Of a stretch of DNA of 64,000 nt, positions 26,409-34,298 are shown in pieces. The stretch lies in the NCBI RefSeq assembly GCF_022968395.1, contig NZ_JALJQZ010000008.1:62001-126000 (forward strand). The letters are read 5' to 3'. Numbering within the stretch: the stretch's first letter is position 1; each line of letters begins with the position of its first letter. The position numbers were made by a program, and so were the translations under genes. The notes under the pieces were generated by a model, which had not been told where the DNA came from, ran no database searches, and saw only the letters and a list, made by a program, of their open reading frames with translations. This stretch comes from Affinirhizobium lemnae. GTDB taxonomy: Bacteria > Pseudomonadota > Alphaproteobacteria > Rhizobiales > Rhizobiaceae.

Positions 26409-27748
26409 TCTGCCGCTGCCAGAAGGGGTGTCGAAAAGATCCGACCCGACTCGTCCGCGACCTGCCAGGGGCGGCGTGAGCCTGTTGCAGCCTCTGCGGC
26501 GGCAAGTCCTGCCTGCAGACCATCCTCATGGAAGCCACTGCCGAAATGGGCGCCACAGAAGAATGTGTTCCGGCGACCCTGGAGATCCCAGATCCGCTTT
26601 TGAGCTGCCATGGCGCTGAGGTCGAACAGCGGATGCGTATAATTGTACGTCGCGACGATCTTGTCCTTGCGGATCTCTCGACAGGCATTCAGCGTGACAA
26701 ACAGGTTTTGACGACGGTCGAGATCCTGCAACAGATTCATCCAGTAGGTCACGCAGAGCGGAGCCCCGTCGGCTGCCTGCCGACCGGCAATATAATTCCA
26801 GCTGGACCAGACAGATTTACGCTTCGGCATCAGGTTTTCATCGCTATGAAGGACCGCAACATTGTCCGTGTATCGGAAGGACCCGAGAATTTCACGCTCA
26901 AGGTGATCTGCATCACCGAGCATGGACAAAGCATCGTTCGCATGGGTTGCGATGATCACGTCGTCGAAGCGGTCGGCGTGACCGGACTTGTCGGTCACGA
27001 TCACGCCGTTTGCCATCCGTTGAATGCGGGCTACCGGCGTCGAGAGGCGGATCTCGCCGGCAAAGTCGGCAATCAGGCGGCGGACATATTCGCGGCTGCC
27101 ACCCAGGACTGTGCGCCAGCGAGGACGGCCCTTAAGGAGGATCAGACCGTGATGAACGAAAAAGCGCACGAAGGCGTGAAGCGGATAGGCGCGCATATCG
27201 ATTGTGGTCATCGACCAGATGGCAGCTCCCATCGGCAAAAGATGATCTTCAATGAAGGCTTTCGAATAGTTTTCGCGGTCGAGATATTCGCCGAGCGTCA
27301 GACCCTCAAGCTCCGGACGTTTCAGAAGGCCTTCGGCTTCGCGATAGAACCGCAACACATCCGTCAGCATCCGCCAGAAGCGGGGGCGGGCGATGTTCAG
27401 CCGCTGTCCGAGCAGCCCCTTCAGACCGGTGCCGGAATATTCAAACCTTCCATCGTCGATGGAGGCCGCAAAGCTCATGTCAGAAGCAATGGTCGGGACA
27501 TTCAGATGCTGGAACAGAGCCACCAGATTGGGATAATTCTTGTCATTATAGACTATGAACCCCGTATCGACCGGGATATCGCCATAGGCAGTGGGAACGA
27601 TTGCCGTATTGGAGTGACCGCCCAGACGATGATCCGCTTCATAAAGCACGACACGATTGGATCGCGAGGCAAGCCACGCTGCAGACAGGCCGCTGATGCC
27701 AGACCCGATAACCGCGATGCGACGATTTCCTGCCGTGTATGAAACCAT
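26405..27748 (-). CDS. FAD-dependent oxidoreductase (amine-oxidase fold)
   Basis: A 447-residue flavoprotein. It has an N-terminal dinucleotide-binding motif VIGSGISGLSAAW (11-23), an acidic residue at the end of the second strand (LYEADHRLGGHSNT), and a C-terminal FAD contact FFCGAHFGSGFHEDGLQAG. It is first in the operon with DUF1365 and the Cfa-like enzyme. By analogy with singlet-oxygen-induced lipid genes of Rhodobacter it may desaturate or oxidise a methylated acyl chain; this is inference. It is divergent from the ECF sigma gene. Confidence 0.88.
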   Translation of the reverse strand: MVSYTAGNRRIAVIGSGISGLSAAWLASRSNRVVLYEADHRLGGHSNTAIVPTAYGDIPVDTGFIVYNDKNYPNLVALFQHLNVPTIASDMSFAASIDDGRFEYSGTGLKGLLGQRLNIARPRFWRMLTDVLRFYREAEGLLKRPELEGLTLGEYLDRENYSKAFIEDHLLPMGAAIWSMTTIDMRAYPLHAFVRFFVHHGLILLKGRPRWRTVLGGSREYVRRLIADFAGEIRLSTPVARIQRMANGVIVTDKSGHADRFDDVIIATHANDALSMLGDADHLEREILGSFRYTDNVAVLHSDENLMPKRKSVWSSWNYIAGRQAADGAPLCVTYWMNLLQDLDRRQNLFVTLNACREIRKDKIVATYNYTHPLFDLSAMAAQKRIWDLQGRRNTFFCGAHFGSGFHEDGLQAGLAAAEAATGSRRPWQVADESGRIFSTPLLAAAE

Positions 27749-27832
27749 TTTGATTTTCCACTGTTTACCTATGCTTAGGCTCTACGGCGGCGATCACGAA
27801 ACGGATTGCTGATAAATTTCTTTTCCCTCCCA

Positions 27833-27861
27833 TGATCCGCCGCAGGATGTCTGGCGTAACG
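27833..27861 (+). promoter_or_regulatory. ECF sigma-E-type autoregulated promoter
   Basis: TGATCC (27833-27838), 17 bases, GTAACG (27856-27861). This matches the Rhodobacter RpoE/ChrR-type (ECF11) promoter pattern, TGATCC with a GTAA-type -10. It lies just ahead of the sigma gene and would start transcription near 27868. Confidence 0.65.
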
Positions 27862-27960
27862 CCAAACATGAGCTTGACTGTTTCCATCTCGGCAAGGACG
27901 TGCCACAACGAACAACAAGCGGCCAACCGGCCGCGTGCTCGCGTTCAGCTTGGCCAAAGG

Positions 27961-28542
27961 ATGAAACGGACTGATTTGACTACGCCGGAACATGAACTTT
28001 CCCCGGCAGACTTGTCCAAATTGCTGACCCGTGTCGGGCAGCAGCGCGACGTGGATGCCTTTGAAACACTGTTCCGCCATTACGGGCCGCGCGTGCGCTC
28101 CTTCATGGCGATGAAGACCAGGGACACGCAGCTCGCGGAAGAGCTGATGCAAGAAACCATGATGGCCGTCTGGAACAAGGCGATGCAGTTCGATCCGGCG
28201 CGAGGCAATGTCTCCGCGTGGATCTTTACCATAGCCAGAAATCAGCGGATTGACGCGTTTCGCCGCAAACGCCCGATGTTCGATGAAAATGATCCGGCAT
28301 TTGTGAAGGACGATATTCCGCCTGCGGACTTGGAGCTCGAAGAGCGCCAGGATGCGGAGCTTCTTCGCAAGGCCATGGAAACACTGCCGCCAGAGCAGCT
28401 CGACGTTCTGAAGCGTGCCTTCTTCGATGAGGCATCGCATTCCACGATCGCGCAGGACATGGGCATTCCTCTTGGAACTGTGAAGTCCCGTATCCGGTTG
28501 GCCTTTGAGAAATTGCGTTCGACCCTGGAGGCCGTGCGATGA
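27961..28542 (+). CDS. ECF RNA polymerase sigma factor (RpoE/ECF11 type)
   Basis: A 193-residue ECF sigma factor. Region 2 has FETLFRHYGPRVRSFM and AEELMQETMMAVWNKA followed by NVSAWIFTIARNQRIDAFRRKR; region 4 has LPPEQLDVLKRAFFDEASHSTIAQDMGIPLGTVKSRIRLAF. It is paired with a ChrR-type anti-sigma by a 4-base overlap, which places it with RpoE of Rhodobacter, the singlet-oxygen response factor. The start at 27961 lies downstream of the expected transcription start; earlier in-frame ATGs would fall in or before the promoter. The ribosome binding site is weak. Confidence 0.9.
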   Translation: MKRTDLTTPEHELSPADLSKLLTRVGQQRDVDAFETLFRHYGPRVRSFMAMKTRDTQLAEELMQETMMAVWNKAMQFDPARGNVSAWIFTIARNQRIDAFRRKRPMFDENDPAFVKDDIPPADLELEERQDAELLRKAMETLPPEQLDVLKRAFFDEASHSTIAQDMGIPLGTVKSRIRLAFEKLRSTLEAVR

Positions 28543-29195
28543 ACGTTCAACACCAAGTCAGCGACGAGCTTCTGCTCGACTATGCATCCGGAAACCTGTC
28601 TGAAGGCTGGAGTCTGGCCGTAGCTACGCATCTGGCGCTTTGTCCGCAGGCCCGCCGCCGCCTTCAGGCCATGGAGGGTGCGGCCGGTGCGCTGTTCGAC
28701 AAGATCTCCGTAAGCGAAAAGGCGACGGACACCGACTGGGACAAGATGAAGGCGAAGCTTTCCGGTTCTCGGACTGCGGGTCAGGCTATTTCGCGGCCAT
28801 CCCAATCGGAAGGCGTCATCCCGGAGCCACTGCGCTCCTATCTGGGTGGTGATGTGTCCAGCCTGAAGTGGAAGGCACTTGGACGTGGTGCCTATCAGAT
28901 CCGCATCGATACCGCGGATCCAGACACCCAAGTGCGCCTGCTGCGCATTCCGGCTGGAAAGCCAGTGCCGGAGCACACGCATGACGGTCGTGAGTTGACG
29001 CTCGTTCTGGCTGGCAGCTTCCACGACGGTCAGGACCTGTTTGCCCGTGGCGATTTGGAAGAGGCAGATGGCTCGCTTCTCCACACCCCGACCGCCACGG
29101 AAGGCGAGGACTGCATCTGTCTTGCAGTGACGGAACGTCCGCTGAAATTCTCAAGCTGGGTCGTGAGAATGATCCAGCCAATCCTCAAGATCTGA
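28539..29195 (+). CDS. ChrR-type zinc anti-sigma factor with cupin domain
   Basis: 218 residues. The N-terminal anti-sigma domain (to about 80) should carry the zinc motif H-x25-H-x3-C-x2-C; here H5, H31 and C35 are present but the last cysteine is replaced by alanine (HLALCPQA, A38). The C-terminal cupin keeps its likely metal ligands H146, H148, E152 and H182 (EHTHDGRE and LLHTP). ChrR holds its sigma factor inactive until singlet oxygen or organic peroxide triggers release. Start overlaps the sigma stop as ATGA. A terminator follows at 29202-29233. Confidence 0.9.
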   Translation: MNVQHQVSDELLLDYASGNLSEGWSLAVATHLALCPQARRRLQAMEGAAGALFDKISVSEKATDTDWDKMKAKLSGSRTAGQAISRPSQSEGVIPEPLRSYLGGDVSSLKWKALGRGAYQIRIDTADPDTQVRLLRIPAGKPVPEHTHDGRELTLVLAGSFHDGQDLFARGDLEEADGSLLHTPTATEGEDCICLAVTERPLKFSSWVVRMIQPILKI

Positions 29196-29201
29196 GGTTC
29201 C

Positions 29202-29233
29202 ATCAGCCGGTCCCCTGACCGGCTGATTTTTTT
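29202..29233 (+). terminator. Rho-independent terminator of the sigma/anti-sigma operon
   Basis: ATCAGCCGGTC, short loop, GACCGGCTGAT, followed by TTTTTTT. It begins 7 bases after the chrR-type stop codon. Confidence 0.9.
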
Positions 29234-29254
29234 GGTAGGTGAAAGGAAGTACTG

Positions 29255-29659
29255 ATGTATGTCTACGTGGTGGCCTACCTTGCGACAGCGGCAGTCTTCT
29301 TCGGTCTCGATTTTGTCTGGCTCGGCAAGGTCGCGACCGGCTTCTATCGAAGCCAGCTCGGCGACATGATGCGCGAGCGCCCGGATTTTCTGGCAGCCGG
29401 TGCCTTCTATCTCATCTATGTGGCCGGTCTCGTCTATTTCGCCGTACAGCCCTATCTGTCCGGCGGCAGCTGGACGCAGGCGCTTTTGTCCGGCGCAATC
29501 CTCGGTCTCATCGCTTACGGGACCTATGACATTACCAATCTTTCCACATTGAAAAACTGGCCGCTCGCCATGAGCCTTGTGGATATGGCCTGGGGAACAA
29601 TCCTCTCCGGTGTCGCGGCCGCCGCAGGCCTTGCGATCACGCAAAAAATTGTCGGCTGA
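29255..29659 (+). CDS. DUF2177 inner-membrane protein
   Basis: A 134-residue protein with four membrane segments. The DUF2177 hallmarks are FFGLDFVWLGKVATGFYRSQLG near the N-terminus and YGTYDITNLSTLKNWPLAMSLVDMAWGT near the C-terminus. Function unknown. It follows the sigma/anti-sigma operon but lies behind that operon's terminator, so it needs its own promoter. A purine-rich ribosome binding site (GTGAAAGGAAGT) precedes the ATG. Confidence 0.85.
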   Translation: MYVYVVAYLATAAVFFGLDFVWLGKVATGFYRSQLGDMMRERPDFLAAGAFYLIYVAGLVYFAVQPYLSGGSWTQALLSGAILGLIAYGTYDITNLSTLKNWPLAMSLVDMAWGTILSGVAAAAGLAITQKIVG

Positions 29660-29750
29660 GCCGCTTTAACAAGCTCCACGCTTCTCTGGAACAAAGCGCA
29701 TTCACTCCTGTTCGGTCCTGCAGAGCCAGGATCGTCAACAGGAGAGAGAC

Positions 29751-30413
29751 ATGACAGACAGGGACACTACCTTCCCCGGGGATGGTCGCGCAAGCACCAC
29801 CTATGGCAGCATGCGGCCGGAACCCGGCCAGACATCCGCGTCGTCCAAGCCGCCTATGGTGGAGCTGAGCCAGAAGGCCAAGGATGATGTTGCCGAGGTC
29901 AAGGATATCGCAAGAGACAAGATCTCGCAGGCGACCACGAAAGCCGAGGAACTGGCCGATAGCCAGAAGGGATACGCCGCCGAGCGCGTGGCGGGACTGG
30001 CCCAGGCGATGGAAAAGGTTGGTGCCGAGCTTGAACAGGGCGAGAACCGCGAAGTCGGCCGAATGGCGCGCCAGATGGGTGAAAGTGTCCATCGGTTTGC
30101 GGACGACATCAAAGGCCGCAGCATGGGCGAGATTGCAGGCATGGCGGAAGACTTCGGTCGACGCCAGCCGCTTGCGTTTCTCGGACTTGCTGCAATGGCA
30201 GGTCTTGCGGCAAGCCGCTTCGTAACAGCATCGGCCAGCCGTCAGGCAGGCTCGTCTCAGACGACATCGACAGGCGATCTTCACGCTCGCCATTCTGTTG
30301 CGGAATCCGCGATGCGCCAGGCTCCCGCCACCAGTGCTCCTGCGTCCCCTCCGTCCAGCACCTCCAGTGCTGGTTCCTCGATCCCTCGCACGACAGGAGC
30401 GTCGAATGTCTAA
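29751..30413 (+). CDS. Hydrophilic helical envelope-stress-like protein
   Basis: 220 residues: a disordered N-terminus, a long charged helical part (KAKDDVAEVKDIARDKISQ, then KAEELADSQKGYAAERVAG), one hydrophobic segment near 143-160 (PLAFLGLAAMAGLAASRFV), and a Ser/Thr/Pro/Ala-rich tail. It resembles rhizobial 'nutrient deprivation-induced' proteins. It is first of three overlapping genes with the DUF1469-type and DUF3618 proteins. AGGAGAGAG precedes the ATG. Role unknown; association with the inner membrane is inferred. Confidence 0.7.
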   Translation: MTDRDTTFPGDGRASTTYGSMRPEPGQTSASSKPPMVELSQKAKDDVAEVKDIARDKISQATTKAEELADSQKGYAAERVAGLAQAMEKVGAELEQGENREVGRMARQMGESVHRFADDIKGRSMGEIAGMAEDFGRRQPLAFLGLAAMAGLAASRFVTASASRQAGSSQTTSTGDLHARHSVAESAMRQAPATSAPASPPSSTSSAGSSIPRTTGASNV

Positions 30414-30822
30414 TCCCGTTGAAAACCGCCCCTTGTCTGAACTTCTGACGGGCCTCGTAGGCGATGTGTCCGGCCTGTTTCGCAAAGAGATCAATCTGGC
30501 GAAAGCAGAGGCCTCCGAGAAAGTCTCCAAGGCCATGACAGGCGTCGAGATGATGGCGGCAGGCCTGGTGTTTGCCATTGGCGCCATCGGCGTCTTGCTT
30601 GCAGCCGCCGTCAGCGGGCTTTCGGCCCTCCTGCTTTCAATGGGCTTTGCTGAACGTAATGCAGACGCCATCGCAGCCGTGGTTGTGGGTCTCGTCGTCG
30701 CCGTCATCGGCTGGGGCATGATTTCGCGCGGCCTCGCTGTGTTGAAGGGCAGCTCGATGAACCTCGACCGCACGACCCATTCCCTGCAACGCGATGTTCA
30801 GGTGCTGAAGGAGAGAACATAA
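30406..30822 (+). CDS. Phage-holin-like (DUF1469) membrane protein
   Basis: 138 residues. An amphipathic N-terminus (ELLTGLVGDVSGLFRKEINLAKAEASEKV) is followed by two membrane segments (about 45-68 and 80-104) and a short charged end. This is the Phage_holin_3_6/DUF1469 pattern, found as a chromosomal partner of DUF3618 and DUF883-like genes; it need not be a phage protein. Start at 30406 with AGGAG upstream, overlapping the previous gene by 8 bases. Confidence 0.85.
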   Translation: MSNPVENRPLSELLTGLVGDVSGLFRKEINLAKAEASEKVSKAMTGVEMMAAGLVFAIGAIGVLLAAAVSGLSALLLSMGFAERNADAIAAVVVGLVVAVIGWGMISRGLAVLKGSSMNLDRTTHSLQRDVQVLKERT

Positions 30823-31823
30823 TGGCCTATTCTACGGAACGCACCCCGGAAGAGATCGAGCGCGAAATCGAACAGGATCGCCAGCGCATCAACGCCAAGC
30901 TCGACGAGATCCAGAACCGCATGTCGCCCGGCCAGCTTGTTGATGAGGCGATCGCTTACGCAAAGGGGAGTGGCGGCGCGGAGTTTCTTTCGAACCTCAC
31001 CGGCTCCATGAAATCGAACCCGATCCCTGTGGCCCTGATGGGCGTTAGCCTGACCTGGCTCATGTCTGGCCAGAAACCTTCGGCTCAAACGGATGTCGGA
31101 AAGTCGCAAGAGCATCCGCTGGTACCCGTGACCGGCACAATACGCCGCACCGGCCCTGTCGAGCAGATCGGTGAAAGCCGCTATAGCCACTTTACGGATG
31201 AGGCCGGCGCAAAATTCAGGGCAATGTCCGATGCTGCGGGAAATCGTGCCGGACACTTTACGGATGAGGCCGGGAGAACCTATCGCGGCTTTGCGGATAA
31301 GACAGGTCGTCAAATCCACGATATCCGGGACGAGACCGGACGCTTGTTCGATGATGCCTCGGGCTGGGTCGCCGCATCCTGGCAGGATCTCAAACATTCG
31401 GCGGCCCGTGCCGGTCACCATGTTTCGGAGGCGGGACGAACCGCAGGCCGCACGACGATGGACATGGGCGCTTCTGTCCGGGATTCGGCACAGGCTCTCA
31501 ATGAAACGATCTTTCGCCAGTTTCGTGATCAACCGCTTGTTGGTGGCGCTCTTGCTTTCGCGGTCGGTGCGGCCATTGGCGCTGCCCTTCCTCGGACAGA
31601 GCGCGAGGACGCTCTGATGGGCGAAATGTCCGATGACGTAAAGGGCAGGGTGGCGGCAGAAGCGTCTCACGCCATGGACAAGGCGGAAGCCGTGGCAACG
31701 GAGGTCTCGCACACTGCAGCTGCTGTTGTTTCTGACGTCCATGATGCTGCGAAAGACCGCATTGTCGAAGAGGCGCGCCAGTTCCACACCCCGAGCAATG
31801 GGTCGGCCCCACGCCCGCATTGA
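30822..31823 (+). CDS. DUF3618 protein with five 11-residue repeats
   Basis: 333 residues. The N-terminal DUF3618 domain (ERTPEEIEREIEQDRQRINAKLDEIQNRMSPG-like; about 6-45) is followed by a hydrophobic stretch near 65-80 and a second near 238-255. Between them, residues 124-178 are five exact 11-residue units: FTDEAGAKFRA, MSDAAGNRAGH, FTDEAGRTYRG, FADKTGRQIHD, IRDETGRLFDD. The C-terminal third is a charged helix. Its ATG shares one base with the previous stop. 11-mer repeats of this kind form amphipathic helices on membranes or desiccation-protectant (LEA-like) helices; role inferred. Confidence 0.8.
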   Translation: MAYSTERTPEEIEREIEQDRQRINAKLDEIQNRMSPGQLVDEAIAYAKGSGGAEFLSNLTGSMKSNPIPVALMGVSLTWLMSGQKPSAQTDVGKSQEHPLVPVTGTIRRTGPVEQIGESRYSHFTDEAGAKFRAMSDAAGNRAGHFTDEAGRTYRGFADKTGRQIHDIRDETGRLFDDASGWVAASWQDLKHSAARAGHHVSEAGRTAGRTTMDMGASVRDSAQALNETIFRQFRDQPLVGGALAFAVGAAIGAALPRTEREDALMGEMSDDVKGRVAAEASHAMDKAEAVATEVSHTAAAVVSDVHDAAKDRIVEEARQFHTPSNGSAPRPH

Positions 31824-31860
31824 GCTTGGGTCACCCTTTATGACTTCTTCATGAAACAAC

Positions 31861-31893
31861 AGAGGCCCGTCACGCGTTGACGGGCCTCTTCCA
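31861..31893 (+). terminator. Terminator of the DUF3618 operon
   Basis: AGAGGCCCGTC, loop ACGCGTT, GACGGGCCTCT, followed by TCC. An 11-base perfect stem, 37 bases after the DUF3618 stop and before the DUF1206 gene. Confidence 0.8.
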
Positions 31894-31909
31894 TTGAAAG
31901 ATTGGACCC

Positions 31910-32725
31910 ATGGGCAGCGAAAAATTCGAATGGATGGCAAGAGCAGGCTATGCCGCACGAGGGCTGGTTTATGTTCTCGTGGGAATGATGGCGGTCCTTG
32001 GCAGTATCGGTGGCGGTAGCCCGGATTCCGAATCCGCACTGCAAATGGTGCTGTCTCAGCCATTTGGTCGCATCTGGCTCGGATTTATCGGTATCTGTCT
32101 CATTGGATTCATTGTCTGGCGGCTGGCCCAGTCGCTTGCCAACGCGGATAACCACCCGGCTGACCTGAAGGGCTACGTGGTCAGGGCCGGATTGTTGATC
32201 AGCGCCATTACCTATAGCGGTCTGGCACTCTTTGCCGTGACCCATGCGCTGATGATGAGTACGGGGCAATCCGGCGAGGACTCCTCGAGTTGGACCGAAT
32301 GGTTGATGCAGCAACCCTACGGTCGCTATCTGGTCGGGATCGTCGGTCTGTGCATCCTTGGTGCTGGTGCAGCCCACATCGTCAAAGGCATCCGACGCAG
32401 CTACCATCGCTATCTGGCCTTCGACGCCAATTTGCATCCCGCGCTGGACAGTTGTTGCGTTTATGGTCTCGTCGCCAAGGGTATCGTCTTCCTGATCATT
32501 GCAGTATTTTTTCTCTATGCGGCTTTCATGGTTGATCCGGACCAGGCGGGAAGCATGGCCGATGCCTTGACATGGGTTCGTCAGTTGCCCTTGGGTGGTG
32601 TGCTTTATCTCGCGATCGGTCTTGGTCTGGCCTGTTTCGGTATCTATGGCTTCGTCGAAGCCCGTTACCGTCGCGTTGCACCCCCAAGCCTCGATCAGGC
32701 CCGTCGCTCCATTCCTGCCATCTGA
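31910..32725 (+). CDS. DUF1206 integral membrane protein
   Basis: A 271-residue inner-membrane protein with six hydrophobic segments in three pairs, each pair introduced by a similar G-Y/I-AARG or VAKGIVF motif (MARAGYAARGLVYVLVGMMAV at the start, VYGLVAKGIVFLIIAVFFLYA later), the DUF1206 pattern. Function unknown. Ten bases separate it from the PAP2 phosphatase gene, so the two are likely co-transcribed. Confidence 0.88.
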   Translation: MGSEKFEWMARAGYAARGLVYVLVGMMAVLGSIGGGSPDSESALQMVLSQPFGRIWLGFIGICLIGFIVWRLAQSLANADNHPADLKGYVVRAGLLISAITYSGLALFAVTHALMMSTGQSGEDSSSWTEWLMQQPYGRYLVGIVGLCILGAGAAHIVKGIRRSYHRYLAFDANLHPALDSCCVYGLVAKGIVFLIIAVFFLYAAFMVDPDQAGSMADALTWVRQLPLGGVLYLAIGLGLACFGIYGFVEARYRRVAPPSLDQARRSIPAI

Positions 32726-32734
32726 GGCAACAGA

Positions 32735-33490
32735 GTGCCAATGACGAACTTACGCTATGCCCAATCCCTGATTGATCGTCTGAAGCGCTTCGAACTCACG
32801 ACTCTTGTTTTCTTCGGCATTCTGACGGGCGGCGCGCTGCTGTTTGCCATGCTGGCAGGCGAGGTTGTGGAAGGCGATACGCACGCGCTCGACGAAGCGA
32901 TCCTGCTGGCGCTTCGTCGCTCAGGCGATCTGGGAGAGACGATCGGGCCCTACTGGCTGACCCATGCCGTTCAGGACATCACCAGTCTGGGCGGCGTGAC
33001 GGTGCTTTCGCTGATGACCCTGCTGACAACGACCTATCTTGTCATTTCCCGTCGCATCAGGATTGCGATCTTTACCGCCTGTTCGATCCTGGGCGGCTGG
33101 CTTGCCAGCACTGCGCTCAAAGTCATCATCGCGCGGCCTCGTCCCGATATCGTGCCGCATCTTGTCGATGTGCGAGACTTAAGCTTTCCGAGCGGTCACG
33201 CCATGCTCTCTGCGGTGACCTATCTCACGCTTGGAGCGCTTCTGGCCCGAACGCAGACGACGAGAGCGACGCGCCTCTTCATGATCGCTGCAGCGCTTTT
33301 CCTGACGCTGATGATCGGTCTCAGCCGTATCTTCCTCGGCGTGCATTACCCGACCGATGTTCTGGGCGGCTGGTGTGCCGGTGCCACCTGGGCTGTCGGT
33401 TGTGCTCTGGTGGCTCGATCCTTCGTCTCGGCAAAGCCTGAACCGCAGCCCTTACATCCAAAGATGGACGATTCCCCGGCCAATGGGTAA
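32735..33490 (+). CDS. PAP2-family phosphatase
   Basis: A 251-residue inner-membrane phosphatase of the type-2 phosphatidic acid phosphatase family, acting on lipid phosphates at the membrane surface. All three signature motifs are present: KVIIARPRPD, FPSGHAM and SRIFLGVHYPTD, with the two catalytic histidines. Start either GTG 32735 (GAGG at 7 bases) or ATG 32741. Substrate could be phosphatidate, undecaprenyl diphosphate or lipid A phosphate. Confidence 0.9.
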   Translation: MPMTNLRYAQSLIDRLKRFELTTLVFFGILTGGALLFAMLAGEVVEGDTHALDEAILLALRRSGDLGETIGPYWLTHAVQDITSLGGVTVLSLMTLLTTTYLVISRRIRIAIFTACSILGGWLASTALKVIIARPRPDIVPHLVDVRDLSFPSGHAMLSAVTYLTLGALLARTQTTRATRLFMIAAALFLTLMIGLSRIFLGVHYPTDVLGGWCAGATWAVGCALVARSFVSAKPEPQPLHPKMDDSPANG

Positions 33491-33533
33491 GGAGTGATAT
33501 CGCCGATGGGGCGGAGCACTGCAGGGGTATGGC

Positions 33534-34298
33534 GTGAAGACCTTGATCTATCAGTTCTGGAAGGGCGAGATTCCCGACTATGCCCGCCTGAGCCGTCGTC
33601 TGTTCCGGGATTATGCCGACCGGCATGGCGCCGACTATTTCTTCGAGGAAAACCCGACCTTCTTCACCGGCAAATATGCCGAATATTATCATGCGGTTCG
33701 ACCCGTCTGGGACCCGGATTTTCACAACTATGATCGCGTCATCTACGTTGATGCAGATGTGTTTCCAAAGGACAATGCCTCCGGTGAAATCCTGACCACG
33801 CCCGTCAACCACATCGGCATGGTAGAGGAACTGGCCCAGCCCCAGCTGCGAAAAGAGCGGAAATCGCCCATCCGTCACAGCAATGACATGCGTTGGGGAG
33901 CGTTCGGCAGCGCCTTCTTTCACGCGACGCCGCCACGCACGGCGGATCGCAGCCCGCGTGTCTTCAATTCAGGCGTCATCGCCTATACCCGGGAAGGCAT
34001 GATGGCGGCATACCAGCATTTTCCGCAGATCAGGACCTATGTCATGGCGATGCGCGTCGCCATTCTTCCGCGCTTCTACAGGCTGGACCAGAACTATCTC
34101 GGGATTTCCTGCTTCCGCGCCGGCATGCAGTTTACCGCGCTCGAGCAGCGCTGGAACCGCATTCTCGAGCAGGGCGACATTGGCGAGGACTATCGGGCGA
34201 AGGAAACGAAGCCGGATACCGCCTTCGTTCACTGGCAGGTGCGTAATCGCAAGGAGATCTCCGAACGCCAGATTCTCGATCTCGTGGCTAGCGCCTGA
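33534..34298 (+). CDS. Glycosyltransferase-like protein with DxD motif
   Basis: A 254-residue cytosolic protein with GTG start and AGGGG upstream. It begins TLIYQFWKGEIPDYARLS and carries RVIYVDADVFPKD, a DxD motif like that of GT-A-fold glycosyltransferases (GT8-like), and later RLDQNYLGISCF and AFVHWQV. No membrane segment. It probably transfers a sugar in surface polysaccharide or glycolipid synthesis, but neither donor nor acceptor is known. Its TGA abuts the stop of the convergent deoA gene with no gap. Confidence 0.65.
   Translation: MKTLIYQFWKGEIPDYARLSRRLFRDYADRHGADYFFEENPTFFTGKYAEYYHAVRPVWDPDFHNYDRVIYVDADVFPKDNASGEILTTPVNHIGMVEELAQPQLRKERKSPIRHSNDMRWGAFGSAFFHATPPRTADRSPRVFNSGVIAYTREGMMAAYQHFPQIRTYVMAMRVAILPRFYRLDQNYLGISCFRAGMQFTALEQRWNRILEQGDIGEDYRAKETKPDTAFVHWQVRNRKEISERQILDLVASA

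Noticed and set aside
27749..27832. Sigma-E promoter for the FAD-oxidoreductase operon on the minus strand
   Set aside because: A TGATCG is present, but no GTAA-type -10 stands at the required 16-18 base distance.
27775..28440. 221-codon minus-strand frame opposite the ECF sigma gene
   Set aside because: The sigma factor motifs and the TGATCC promoter on the plus strand explain the region.
30406..30822. Holin-like gene as evidence of a prophage
   Set aside because: Its DUF1469 type is a common chromosomal gene beside DUF3618 genes; no other phage gene is in the window.
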